A model generated the notes under the pieces. That model made no database searches. It saw only the letters and a list, made by a program, of their open reading frames with translations, and was not told where the DNA came from. From Actinomycetota bacterium (GTDB lineage: Bacteria; Actinomycetota; Thermoleophilia; Gaiellales; Gaiellaceae): a stretch of 50,149 nucleotides of DNA. Each line of letters begins with the position of its first letter. Position 1 is the first letter of the stretch. The stretch spans positions 1 through 50,149 of the forward strand of contig OMIZ01000016.1 of NCBI GenBank assembly GCA_900299235.1. The letters run 5' to 3'. Below, piece after piece: positions 36,478 through 46,011 of the stretch. Position numbers and translations under genes: made by a program.

Positions 36478-36789
36478 ATGGGGCTTGAGCTGCGACCCAA
36501 CTGTGAGCTGTGCGACCGCGACCTGCCGCCGAGCTCGCCTGACGCTCGCATCTGCTCGTACGAGTGCACGTTCTGCGCCGACTGCGTCGACACGGTGCTG
36601 CACAACGTCTGCCCAAACTGCGGTGGCGGGTTCGTTCCGCGGCCGATCCGCCCGGTTACCGCCCGTCGCGCCGAGACAAGCCTCACGTTCGACCCGCCCG
36701 GCACGACGCGGCGACACACGAAGTACTCACGCGACGAGATCGCCACCTTCGTCGAGCCAGTACGCGACATCCCACCGGCTGACCGTTAA
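36478..36789 (+). CDS. DUF1272-like Cys-rich protein
   Basis: LELRPNCELCDRDLPPSSPDARICSYECTFCADCVDTVLHNVCPNCGGGFVPRPIRP. Confidence 0.85.
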   Translation: MGLELRPNCELCDRDLPPSSPDARICSYECTFCADCVDTVLHNVCPNCGGGFVPRPIRPVTARRAETSLTFDPPGTTRRHTKYSRDEIATFVEPVRDIPPADR

Positions 36790-36793
36790 CGAC

Positions 36794-36817
36794 GGAGGCC
36801 CCGTTGCCGGGGCCTCC
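36794..36817. terminator. Bidirectional-type hairpin between convergent genes
   Basis: GGAGGCCCC-GTTGCC-GGGGCCTCC, 9-bp perfect stem. Confidence 0.7.
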
Positions 36818-36840
36818 AGGTGCTGCCGTATCGGTCGCGC

Positions 36841-38016
36841 TTAGAAGCTGCGCGGAAGGCCGAGATCTTCGGCCACCAGGTTGCGAACCATCTGGTTGGT
36901 GATCGGCCCGATCTGGTAGAGCCGGGCGTCGCGCCAGTAGCGCTGCATCTGGTACTCGGCCGAGTAGCCGTAGCCGCCGAGGATCTGGATGCCGCGGTCG
37001 GCCGCCTCGGTCGCGTACTCGGAAGCGATCGCCTTCGCCGCCGACGACTCGATGTGGCACGGCTGATCGTTGTCGTACAGCCAGGCCGACTTGTAGGTCA
37101 TCAGCTCGGCCTGCATCAGCCGCATCTGCATGTCGGCGATCCAGTGCGAGATCACCTGGAACTGACCGATCTTCTTGCCGAATGCCTCACGCTCGGTTGC
37201 GTACTTGACCGACTCCTCGATCACACCGCGCAGAACGCCGGTCGCGAGAGCGGCGACCAGGATGCGCTCGTTGTTGAGCGTCGTGAGGATGTGGTTCCAA
37301 CCCTTGTTGACCTCACCGATCACGTGCGTGCCCGGCACGTACACGTTGTCGAGGGCGACCTCACACGAGCCGACACAGCGCATGCCGAGCTTCGGGATCG
37401 CCCGGGCGACGACGCCGTCGGCCTTCGCATCGACGAGGAACAGCGTCTTGCCCCGCGAGGGCTTCTCTGCGTCGCGATCGGTGGTCGCGAGCAGGAGCAG
37501 GTAGTCCGAGACGTGCGCCATCGTCGACCAGACCTTGGCGCCAGAGATCCGGAAGCCGTCGCCGTCGGGCTCAGCATTCGTGATCATGCCGCCGAGCAGG
37601 TCGGTACCGGCACCAGGCTCGGTGACTGCGATCGCCGTCTTGCACTGACCCGAAACGAGCTTCGGCATCAGTTCGGCCTTGAGGGCGTCAGACGCGAAGC
37701 GCTGGATCGACTTCGCGTTGAACTGGTTGATGCCCCAGATCCATGAGATACCGGCGAGCGAACGAGCGATCTCCTCCATGAAGATCGCCTGGATCATCGC
37801 GCCGCCACCCTGGCCGCCAAGCTCCTCCTCGATGCCGATGCCGAAGAAGCCCGCGTCGGCCATGTCCTGCCACAGCTGATGCGGGAAGTGGGAGCCGTCG
37901 TGGTCTTCGTGGCTCTCGAGTTCGAGGGCGTGCTCCTTGGGGCACTTGTCCTCAACCCACTCGCGCACAATCGCGCGAAAGTCGTTCTCTTCTTCCGAAA
38001 ATGCGAAATCCACCAC
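36841..38016 (-). CDS. Acyl-CoA dehydrogenase
   Basis: TAIAVTEPGAGTDLLGG; QILGGYGYSAEYQMQRYWRDARLYQIGPITNQMVRNLVAEDLGLPRSF. Confidence 0.95.
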   Translation of the reverse strand: MVDFAFSEEENDFRAIVREWVEDKCPKEHALELESHEDHDGSHFPHQLWQDMADAGFFGIGIEEELGGQGGGAMIQAIFMEEIARSLAGISWIWGINQFNAKSIQRFASDALKAELMPKLVSGQCKTAIAVTEPGAGTDLLGGMITNAEPDGDGFRISGAKVWSTMAHVSDYLLLLATTDRDAEKPSRGKTLFLVDAKADGVVARAIPKLGMRCVGSCEVALDNVYVPGTHVIGEVNKGWNHILTTLNNERILVAALATGVLRGVIEESVKYATEREAFGKKIGQFQVISHWIADMQMRLMQAELMTYKSAWLYDNDQPCHIESSAAKAIASEYATEAADRGIQILGGYGYSAEYQMQRYWRDARLYQIGPITNQMVRNLVAEDLGLPRSF

Positions 38017-38050
38017 TGCCTCCTTGCCCCGAGCTCGTCGTTACGGGCTA

Positions 38051-38068
38051 ATCAAACAAATGTTTGGT
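38051..38068. promoter_or_regulatory. Putative operator (site 8), divergent acyl-CoA dehydrogenase / biotinyl-domain gene
   Basis: ATCAAACA-AA-TGTTTGGT, 13/16. Confidence 0.65.
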
Positions 38069-38105
38069 GGAGCATAGTGGATGGTTCTGCGCTTAGATAC
38101 GACCC

Positions 38106-38318
38106 ATGGCTGATGTCCGCGCCCCGATCACCGGTGTCGTCTGGCAGATCCTCGTCGGTGAAGGCGACGCGATCGCGGTCGACCAGACCGTGATCGTGCT
38201 CGAGTCGATGAAGCTCGAGATTCCGGTTGATGCAGAGTCCGCCGGCACCGTACGCCGGATCCTCGTCGCCGAGGGCGACGCAGTCACCGAGGATCAAGTC
38301 CTCGTTGAGCTCACCTAG
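38106..38318 (+). CDS. Stand-alone biotinyl/lipoyl attachment domain protein (BCCP-like)
   Basis: 70 aa: VRAPITGVVWQILVGEGDAIAVDQTVIVLESMKLEIPVDAESAGTVRRILVAEGDAV. Confidence 0.9.
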   Translation: MADVRAPITGVVWQILVGEGDAIAVDQTVIVLESMKLEIPVDAESAGTVRRILVAEGDAVTEDQVLVELT

Positions 38319-38324
38319 CTGCCG

Positions 38325-39095
38325 CTAGCTGTGCGACCAGTTCGGCTCGCGCTTCGCGAGGAACGCAGCAACGCCCTCGCGCACATCAGCCGAGTTGAAG
38401 AGGTTCACGAAGAGGTCGTGTTCGCGGTCGAGACCCGCGTCGATGTTCGATGCGACCGCCTGCTTCGCTGCCTGCACGGCGAGTGCCGGGAGCGACGCGA
38501 GTCGTTCTGCCAGGGCGATCGCGCGTTCGAGCGCGGTCCCTTCGTCGGCGACAACGTTGACGATGCCGAGCTGCTTCGCGTCGGCCGCTCCCACTGTCGT
38601 TCCGAGATAGAGCAACTCCTTGGCCGCACCGACGCCAGCCCGGCGAAGCAAACGCTGCGTCCCACCCGCGCCCGGGATCAGGCCGAGCCGCACCTCCGGG
38701 AACCCGAAGCGCGCACGTTCGTCGGCAACGAGTAGGTCACACACGAGCGCCGCTTCGAGGCCGCCGCCAACAGCCGAGGCCTGAATTGCCGCGACCGTTG
38801 GCTGCGGGAGCGACTCCCACGCGCCAAACACGCGCCGGGTGAGCGCGGTGTGATGGTCGATCGATGATGCGCCGTCGAGCATCTCCTTGAACGCGTTGAG
38901 GTCGGCGCCCGCCATGAACGCTTTGTCACCAGCCCCCGTAAGCACGACAGCTCGGACGGCACGATCGCCGGCGAGCTGCTCCGCCGCAGCGCCGAGCCCC
39001 TCAAGTACCGCGTCGTCGATCGCGTTGACCGGCGGGTTCGTGACCGTGACGACCGCGACCGTACCATCGATCAGAACGGTGACGGGAGCGCTCAC
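38325..39095 (-). CDS. Enoyl-CoA hydratase family
   Basis: VTVTNPPVNAID; AIQASAVGGGLEAALVCDLLVADERARFGFPEVRLGLIPGAGGTQRLLR. GTG start at 39095. Confidence 0.93.
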   Translation of the reverse strand: MSAPVTVLIDGTVAVVTVTNPPVNAIDDAVLEGLGAAAEQLAGDRAVRAVVLTGAGDKAFMAGADLNAFKEMLDGASSIDHHTALTRRVFGAWESLPQPTVAAIQASAVGGGLEAALVCDLLVADERARFGFPEVRLGLIPGAGGTQRLLRRAGVGAAKELLYLGTTVGAADAKQLGIVNVVADEGTALERAIALAERLASLPALAVQAAKQAVASNIDAGLDREHDLFVNLFNSADVREGVAAFLAKREPNWSHS

Positions 39096-39937
39096 CGGGC
39101 GTCCTCGTAGCTGTTGAAGCCCTGGCCGGTCTTGCGCCCGAGGTGGCCTTCGCGCACGAGCTGACGCACGGTCTCGGGCGGCGTGAAGCGATCGCCGAAG
39201 GTTGCGGCGAGGTTGTCGGCGACCTTCTCGAGCACGTCGACGCCGGAGAGGTCGGCGGTCGTCAGCGGCCCCATCGCGTGGTTGAAGGCGAGCTTGCACG
39301 CGAGGTCGACATCGGCGGCATCTGCGATTCCCTCCTCGACGATCCGCGCCGCTTCAACCATGAAGAGCGCAATCAGTCGGGAAGTGATGAAGCCCGGCGT
39401 GTCGCGCTTGCAGACGACGGTCTGCTTGCCATACGCATGTGCGAGCGCAAGCGTCGCCGCGAGTGTCGCATCGGAGGTCTCGTCGCCACGGATCACCTCG
39501 ATCAGCCCCATAACCGGCGGTGGGTTGAACCAGTGGCTCCCGATCACGCGATCAGCCCGACCCGTGGCGGCGGCAAGCCGTGAGATCGAGAACTGCGACG
39601 TGTTCGTGGCGAAGATCACCTCGTCGCGGCACACGGCATCAAGTCGCCCGAGCACATCTTCCTTCAGCCCGAAATCTTCGATCACGGTCTCGATCACGTG
39701 GTCGGCGGCCGCACCGGCCGCTTCGAGGTCGGTGGACGTCGAGATGCGCGCTCGTGCGGCCGGGCCTGCATCGCCGAGCTTCTCAAGGCCGCGCTCGATG
39801 CGCTTCAACCCGCGCGCGATCGCATCCTCGCTGACCTCGACGATCGTGACGTTGAAGCCTGCAGCCGCAACGACCTGGGCGATCCCGCTGCCCATCGTGC
39901 CGCCTCCGCCGACGATTGCGATCTGCTCGACCGGCAT
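39092..39937 (-). CDS. 3-hydroxyacyl-CoA dehydrogenase
   Basis: MPVEQIAIVGGGGTMGSGIAQVVAAAGFNV; VIGSHWFNPPPVMGLIEVIRG. Confidence 0.93.
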   Translation of the reverse strand: MPVEQIAIVGGGGTMGSGIAQVVAAAGFNVTIVEVSEDAIARGLKRIERGLEKLGDAGPAARARISTSTDLEAAGAAADHVIETVIEDFGLKEDVLGRLDAVCRDEVIFATNTSQFSISRLAAATGRADRVIGSHWFNPPPVMGLIEVIRGDETSDATLAATLALAHAYGKQTVVCKRDTPGFITSRLIALFMVEAARIVEEGIADAADVDLACKLAFNHAMGPLTTADLSGVDVLEKVADNLAATFGDRFTPPETVRQLVREGHLGRKTGQGFNSYEDAR

Positions 39938-39950
39938 CGAACCCTCCTTG

Positions 39951-41099
39951 TTAATAGGAGCGCGGCAGGCCGAGGCCCGACGTCGCAATGTGATTGAGCG
40001 CAAGCTCGCGCGTGACCGGAACGGTCTCCAGCAGCCGCATGTAGACGAAATGCTGCAACATCCCGGTCTCGTCGGTGAAGCCGCTTCCGCCGAAGGTCTG
40101 CAGCGCGCGGTCGGCGGCGAGCAGACCTGCGTCACAGGCGGCGACCTTGGCGATGTTCGCCTCAAGGCCTGCCTTTTCGCCAGCGTCGTGCGCGCGAGCG
40201 GCTGCGAGGATCAGCGCCCACGCGCCCTCGATGCGCACGAGCGCTTCGGCAAGCGGATGCTGGATTGACTGGTGCGCGCCGATCGGCTGATCGAAGACCA
40301 CACGCTCCCTGGCATACGTCGTCGCGCGACCGAGGCAGTAGCGGCCAAGGCCTACTGCCTGCGAGGCGACGACGAGACGCTCGGGGTTCAACCCGTCGAA
40401 GAGCACGGCCCCGCCCTTGCCCGGCTCGCCGAGGATCGCCTCATCGGCGACCAGAACGTCGTCGAAGAAGACGCTCCACTGGTGCTCGAAGGCGGGCGCC
40501 TGGACGTTCACCTGCGTCGCCGTCACCCCGTCGCAAGGGTTTGGCAGCACGCACGTCACGAGACCGCCCGTGTCGAGAGACTGCGCGACAACGATCATCA
40601 GCTCCGAAGACTCCAAGGCCGAGATGTAGGTCTTCTCACCCGAGAGACGCCAGCCGTCGGCCGTCTTGCGCAGCGCAGTACGAAGGTTGTTGGCGTTCGA
40701 GCCGGCACCAGGTTCGGTGAACGCGAAGCAGAAGCGGCCGGTGCCATCGGCGATGCCGGGAAGCCACTGCTCCTTCTGTGCTTCGGTGCCGTGCCTGGCG
40801 ATGATCGCGCCGGCGATCGCCGTTGAGATCACGAGCTTGGCCGCCGGGTACCCGCCAGCAGCCAAACGCTCGCACGCGATACAGAGCTCGACCATCCCAC
40901 CCGCGCCGCCATAGGCCTCGGGCAGCGACAGGCCCGTGAAGCCGACCTCGGCAAGCTCGTCCCACTGCGCGAGCGAGGCCGAATGGTCGTCAAAATCGCG
41001 GTCGGCATAGCGCGCGCCCAGCTCGAAGGCGACCTCGGCGATCGCCTTCTGTTCTGAGCTCAAGCCGCGAAGTCCGTCTGTTGCACCCACGTTCGCCAT
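39951..41099 (-). CDS. Acyl-CoA dehydrogenase
   Basis: FCFAFTEPGAGSNANNLRT; ALQTFGGSGFTDETGMLQHFVYMRLLETVPVTRELALNHIA. Confidence 0.93.
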   Translation of the reverse strand: MANVGATDGLRGLSSEQKAIAEVAFELGARYADRDFDDHSASLAQWDELAEVGFTGLSLPEAYGGAGGMVELCIACERLAAGGYPAAKLVISTAIAGAIIARHGTEAQKEQWLPGIADGTGRFCFAFTEPGAGSNANNLRTALRKTADGWRLSGEKTYISALESSELMIVVAQSLDTGGLVTCVLPNPCDGVTATQVNVQAPAFEHQWSVFFDDVLVADEAILGEPGKGGAVLFDGLNPERLVVASQAVGLGRYCLGRATTYARERVVFDQPIGAHQSIQHPLAEALVRIEGAWALILAAARAHDAGEKAGLEANIAKVAACDAGLLAADRALQTFGGSGFTDETGMLQHFVYMRLLETVPVTRELALNHIATSGLGLPRSY

Positions 41100-41131
41100 G
41101 ACCGCGCCAAGCCTACAACGCCTGAGTGCTT

Positions 41132-41149
41132 TCCAAACGGTTGTTTGGT
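41132..41149. promoter_or_regulatory. Putative operator (site 9), divergent acyl-CoA dehydrogenase / thiolase
   Basis: TCCAAACG-GT-TGTTTGGT, 14/16. Confidence 0.7.
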
Positions 41150-41160
41150 AGATTGGGCCA

Positions 41161-42324
41161 ATGCTCGGTCGCGACGTGGTGATCGTTGAAGCGGTTCGGA
41201 CGCCCATCGGGCGTGGCCACCGCGAGAAGGGGGCGTTCCGGAATGTCCACCCGAACACGCTCCTTGGTGCGACCTACTCGGAAGTGATTCGACGCGCGGG
41301 CATCGACGCTGCGCTCGTTGAAGACGTGCTTGCAGGGTGCGTGCAGCAGTACGGCGAGCAGTCGTTCAACATCGGCCGTAACGCCTGGCTCCAGGCAGGT
41401 CTCCCCTACGAGACCCCCGCTACGACGATGGATCGTCAGTGCGGCTCGGCCCAGCAGGCTGTCAACTTCGGCGCCTCACAGATCGCTGCAGGAATCAATG
41501 ACATCGTCATTGGCTCAGGCGTTGAGCACATGGGGCGCATCCCGATGTTCGTCGGTCGCAAGTTCACCGACGAGGTTGGCACGCCGTACCCGCCAGAGCT
41601 CTACGAGCGCTACAACCTGGTCGACCAGGGCATCAGCGCCGAGATGATCGCGGAGCAGTGGAACCTTTCGCGAGAGCGCCTCGACTCGATCTCCGTCCGT
41701 TCGCACCAGCGCGCTGCACGCGCTCGCGAGGAGGGCCGGTTCGACCGCGAGATCGTCGGCATCGAGGCCGATGGCGCGCTTGTCACTGCAGATCAGGGCA
41801 TTCGCCCCGACACGACGCTTGAGGGCCTTGGCGAGCTGAAGACCGTCTTCAAGGAAGACGGCGTGATCACTGCCGGCAACGCGTCACAGATCTCTGACGG
41901 TGCCGCCGCTGTGCTTCTTGCCTCGGCCGACGCAGCAAGTCGTCTCGGCCTGAAGGCTCGCGCAAAGATCGTCGACCACACAACGGTGGGCGTCGATCCG
42001 GTGATCATGCTCACCGGCCCGATTCCGGCAACGCGCAAGATCCTCGAGCGCAACCGCATGTCGATCAACGACATCGACGTGTTTGAGGTCAACGAGGCGT
42101 TCTCCTCGGTGATTGGCGCATGGGAAGACGAGCTGCAGCCCGACACCGACCGCGTGAACATCAACGGCGGCGCGATCGCGCTCGGTCACCCGCTCGGCTC
42201 GACCGGCGCGCGTCTGATCACGACGCTGCTCCACGAGCTCGAGCGAGCAGACAAAGAGTTTGGCCTCGTGACGATGTGTTGCGGCGGCGGCCTCGGCACA
42301 GCAACGCTCATCCAGCGCCTGTAG
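41161..42324 (+). CDS. Acetyl-CoA acetyltransferase / thiolase family
   Basis: DRQCGSAQQAVNFGASQI (active Cys), INGGAIALGHPLGSTGAR, TMCCGGGLGTATLIQRL. Confidence 0.95.
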   Translation: MLGRDVVIVEAVRTPIGRGHREKGAFRNVHPNTLLGATYSEVIRRAGIDAALVEDVLAGCVQQYGEQSFNIGRNAWLQAGLPYETPATTMDRQCGSAQQAVNFGASQIAAGINDIVIGSGVEHMGRIPMFVGRKFTDEVGTPYPPELYERYNLVDQGISAEMIAEQWNLSRERLDSISVRSHQRAARAREEGRFDREIVGIEADGALVTADQGIRPDTTLEGLGELKTVFKEDGVITAGNASQISDGAAAVLLASADAASRLGLKARAKIVDHTTVGVDPVIMLTGPIPATRKILERNRMSINDIDVFEVNEAFSSVIGAWEDELQPDTDRVNINGGAIALGHPLGSTGARLITTLLHELERADKEFGLVTMCCGGGLGTATLIQRL

Positions 42325-42349
42325 CCAACACGATCCCGCGGAGAGACCG

Positions 42350-42829
42350 ATGACCGTACGCGCTGATCACCACATCTCCGTTCGGGTCTCGGATCTTGAC
42401 CGATCGATCCGTTTCTACACCGAAGCGGTCGGTGGCACGCTGCTCACCGAACCGGTCGTCCGTAACGGTCCGATCATCGACGAGGTGTTCGGGCAGGGTG
42501 CTGAGGCACGGATGTGCTTCGTCGGGTTCGACAGCAACAGCGTTGAGCTGTGGCAGTTTCTGAATCCGGTGACGCCGATTCCCTACTCCGACCAGCCGCG
42601 GCTCGGAATCATGCATTTTGCGATCACCGTCGACGACGTCGATGCTGCCGCTGCGCGCGTCGTTGCTGGCGGCGGCAAGCTGCGCTTCCCGGTCAAGGAT
42701 CTCGGTGGCGGCGACACGCCCGCCCGCTTCGTCTACTGCGAGGATCCCGACGGCAACGTCTTTGAGTTTCTCGACACCGACTTGCACGGCACGCTCGCGC
42801 GACTCAGGGCGCGCAACCAGGGCACGTGA
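42350..42829 (+). CDS. VOC-family protein
   Basis: ADHHISVRVSDLDRSIRFYTEAVGGTL...YCEDPDGNVFEFLD. Confidence 0.88.
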   Translation: MTVRADHHISVRVSDLDRSIRFYTEAVGGTLLTEPVVRNGPIIDEVFGQGAEARMCFVGFDSNSVELWQFLNPVTPIPYSDQPRLGIMHFAITVDDVDAAAARVVAGGGKLRFPVKDLGGGDTPARFVYCEDPDGNVFEFLDTDLHGTLARLRARNQGT

Positions 42830-44175
42830 AGGCCGACGTCGCAGTTATCGGGGCTGGCGTTGCCGGCCTATCGACCGCAGCGATCCTTGCCGCACAGGGC
42901 AAGAAGGTTGTCGTCGTTGAGCGCGAGCGCACGCTTGGTGGACGTTCACGTCACTGGCGCTATCGCGGCCACGAGATCGGGCTCGGCTCGCACCTCGTTG
43001 AGGATCCAGGCGATAGCCTCACGCGCGTCTGCGACCTGATGGGCATCACGATGACCCACTCGGAGCGCAGCGACTCGATGCCGTTCTGGGACAAGAAGGG
43101 CTGGAAGCCGATCCAGGAGTTCTACGGCGGCGCTGCGAAGGCAGGGCTAAGGAGCTGTATTGAAGCGCTCGTCGAAACGCCCTACGAGGAGCTCGACCGC
43201 TGGGATCACGCCTCGCTACGCGAATGGATGGCGCAGTACACGAGCGATCCGGGCGTCTACCTCGTGTGGGAGGCGATCTCGATGCTCGAGCAGATCACGA
43301 CCCACCCATGGGAGCATTCCGCGTCCGAGAACCTCTACATCCGCAAGCTGCACTACGAGCTCAAGCGCACGGCGGGCTACTCGTTCTGGCCGATCGGTGG
43401 CTGGGTGAAGCTGTGGGAGCAGATGGGCGAAGGGATCCGCAAGCTCGGTGGCGAGATCCTGCAGCCCGTGTCGGTAAACCGCGTGATCGTCGAGAACCGC
43501 GCCGTCAAAGGCCTTGAGCTTTCGACGGGCGAGATCCTCGAGACCGAGAACGTCGTCGCCTCCACCCCAGTCTGGAATCTGCCACGCCTCTTCGATCCTG
43601 GCGTGCTGCCATGGGATCTCGAGCAGCGGATTGACCTGCTGCGCAAGAACCAGAACCGCGCCTGCTGGATCGGCTACTGGATCGCAGCGAAGGAGCCGGT
43701 GATCGCGATGACCGAGCGTGAGATGGCGTCGTTCTTCGCCACGCCACGCACGGGACTCCCCGGCTTCACGCTCAACTTCACGGGGTACGACCCGTCGATC
43801 TCACCGAAGGGCGAGTACCTCACGTGCGTTGGTGCGGCCTTCGATGCGGTCGCGCACTACGGCGACAAGGCATGGCTCGAGCGAAAGTTCCAGGAGCTGT
43901 GGCTTGATATCGAAGAGATGCTCCCTGCCGCGAAGGGCGCGCTCTGGAAGAAGCGTCACCTGGTGACGAGCTATGGCGTCATTTGCAAGCCGGGCCTCGT
44001 TGGCGCAGTACGACCCGACGCGACGGTGCGTGGGGTCGACGGCCTCTGGCTCACGGGCGATACAACTCGCGCACGCGGCGTGGGTATCGACAAAGCCGCA
44101 CGCAGCGGCATTACGAGCGCGGAGGCCGTGCTCGGTACTCGACTTCCTCACTTCTCTGGGACGGTGCGATATTGA
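42826..44175 (+). CDS. CrtI-like flavoprotein, copy 2
   Basis: ADVAVIGAGVAGLSTAAILAAQGKKVVVVERERTLGGRS; extended shared motifs with the 34051-35442 product. Confidence 0.85.
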   Translation: MKADVAVIGAGVAGLSTAAILAAQGKKVVVVERERTLGGRSRHWRYRGHEIGLGSHLVEDPGDSLTRVCDLMGITMTHSERSDSMPFWDKKGWKPIQEFYGGAAKAGLRSCIEALVETPYEELDRWDHASLREWMAQYTSDPGVYLVWEAISMLEQITTHPWEHSASENLYIRKLHYELKRTAGYSFWPIGGWVKLWEQMGEGIRKLGGEILQPVSVNRVIVENRAVKGLELSTGEILETENVVASTPVWNLPRLFDPGVLPWDLEQRIDLLRKNQNRACWIGYWIAAKEPVIAMTEREMASFFATPRTGLPGFTLNFTGYDPSISPKGEYLTCVGAAFDAVAHYGDKAWLERKFQELWLDIEEMLPAAKGALWKKRHLVTSYGVICKPGLVGAVRPDATVRGVDGLWLTGDTTRARGVGIDKAARSGITSAEAVLGTRLPHFSGTVRY

Positions 44176-45824
44176 ACGCGATCGTGCAGGACTACGCTCT
44201 TCTCCGCGGCCAAGGGCTTGACCTCGGCCCGTACTACCACGCCTATCCCGAGGACAAGCGCACGATGCTGCGCGTTATCGCGAATCGCGCGAAGACGCAC
44301 GCGGCGAAGGATTGGATGGTGTTCGACTCCAAGGGTCGCCTGACGTTTGGCGATGGTTGGGCGAATATCTGCCGCGTCGGGCACGCGCTCGATCGCGATG
44401 GGTTTGCCCCGACAGCTCATGTCGGCCTGCTGCTGCGCAACCAGCTTGAGTTCCTGCCTGCGTTCTATGGCCCGCAGGTGCGCGGGGGTGTCTCCGTTCC
44501 GCTGAACGCCGACTCGCGCGGCCCACTGCTCGAAGCCGTGATCGTGCACAGCGACGTTGAGGTCGTGTGCGTCCGCACCGACCTGATCGATCGCCTTGAG
44601 GCCCTCCAGGATCTGGGCAAGCTTCAGCTGATCGTCGCGGTTGGCGATGAGGCGCTCCCCGATGCGATCAACGGCGTGCGTGTCGTCCGCTGGAGCGACT
44701 GGATCGAGGGGACGTCGAGCGAGCACACGTGGGAGTTCCCCAAGCCGTACGAGAACGCGACGATCCAGTACACGTCGGGAACAACGTCTCGGCAGAAGGG
44801 CGCTGTCTACACCCACCACTTCCTCTACCTCTACGCGGCGATGTGCACCGATAGCCAGCACCGCGTCGAGGAGGACGTGCTCACGGCGCCGCTCCCGCTC
44901 TTTCACGTTGCCGCAATGCACATCATCGCCAACTCATCCGCGCACGCTGCCTGTACCGGCCATCTCAAGTCGCGCTTCTCGGCTTCTCGCTACTGGCAGG
45001 AGGCTGCTGAAGACGGCGCAACCTGGGCAATCTTGCTCGGCCCGATGGCCGCGATGGTGCTGAAGATGACGCCGAGCCCGCCACCGGTGCACAAGATCAC
45101 GCGGATGTTCTGTCCGCCGCCACCGCCCGAACTCGAAGAGTTCGAGCGGGTGTTCGCTCCGGTGAAGATGATCTGGTGGGGCTACGGGATGACGGAGATC
45201 TACCCGCTGCCGATGATCGATCCCGACCAGCAGGATCTGTCGAAGCCCGTCGACTCGATCGGCATGCCGGTGAAATGGATGGATTACGGCGTCGTCGACG
45301 ACAACGATCGACTGCTCGGGCCGAATGAGGTGGGCGAGCTTGTCTTCCGACCGCGCATTAACGACGCGATGGTCAAGGAGTACTACAAGGATCCTGAAAA
45401 GACCGTCGAGGCGACGCGAAACATGATGTACCACACCGGCGATCTCGGTTTTTACGACGAGGACGGCGTGCTGCACTACCGCAGCCGCAAGCAGGAGCGC
45501 ATTCGCCGTCGCGGCGAGAACGTCTCGGCACCGGAGCTCGAATGGGTGGCGCTCCGTCACGAACTCGTGGTTGAGGCGGCCGCCTACGGTGTGCCGAGCG
45601 ACCTCGGCGAAGAGGACGTGAAGCTCGACGTGGTGCTTACCGGCGAGCTAACGCTCGACGAGTTCCATGAGTGGCTGTCGGCGAACCTGCCGAAGTACAT
45701 GGTTCCCCGCTTCCTCGAGTTCCGCGAGAGCTTCCCGAAGACGCCAAGCGAGCGTGTCGAGAAGTACAAGCTCAAGGCTGAGCCGGTCGACCGGCCCAGC
45801 GTTCGCGACGCCGAAAAGTCTTAG
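44172..45824 (+). CDS. AMP-dependent acyl-CoA ligase (carnitine-CoA-ligase-like)
   Basis: IQYTSGTTSRQKGAVYTHHF, YHTGDLGFYDEDGVLHYRSRKQERIRRRGENVSAPELE, PKTPSERVEKYKL. TTG start overlapping previous stop is inferred. Confidence 0.88.
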   Translation: MNAIVQDYALLRGQGLDLGPYYHAYPEDKRTMLRVIANRAKTHAAKDWMVFDSKGRLTFGDGWANICRVGHALDRDGFAPTAHVGLLLRNQLEFLPAFYGPQVRGGVSVPLNADSRGPLLEAVIVHSDVEVVCVRTDLIDRLEALQDLGKLQLIVAVGDEALPDAINGVRVVRWSDWIEGTSSEHTWEFPKPYENATIQYTSGTTSRQKGAVYTHHFLYLYAAMCTDSQHRVEEDVLTAPLPLFHVAAMHIIANSSAHAACTGHLKSRFSASRYWQEAAEDGATWAILLGPMAAMVLKMTPSPPPVHKITRMFCPPPPPELEEFERVFAPVKMIWWGYGMTEIYPLPMIDPDQQDLSKPVDSIGMPVKWMDYGVVDDNDRLLGPNEVGELVFRPRINDAMVKEYYKDPEKTVEATRNMMYHTGDLGFYDEDGVLHYRSRKQERIRRRGENVSAPELEWVALRHELVVEAAAYGVPSDLGEEDVKLDVVLTGELTLDEFHEWLSANLPKYMVPRFLEFRESFPKTPSERVEKYKLKAEPVDRPSVRDAEKS

Positions 45825-46011
45825 CGCTCGCGCGGTACAACAACTCCGAGCTGACGGCAGATCTCCCGAACGATGACCGGGCCGATCTCACGGTGCCGTG
45901 GCACAACCGAGGTGGCGCCACTTGAGCCACGCCAGACCGTGTGATTAGCGCCTTCTCGCCACAAGGATGCCCATGCAAACGGAGATGCCGCTCGAGCGCG
46001 CTGCGCCTCAC
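45821..46011 (-). pseudogene. hicA: HicA-like toxin, apparent 1-nt frameshift
   Basis: Frame A from GTG 46011 reads VRRSALERHLRLHG; the rest WREGANHTVWRGSSGATSVVPRHREIGPVIVREICRQLGVV is in another frame of the same strand. Confidence 0.75.
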
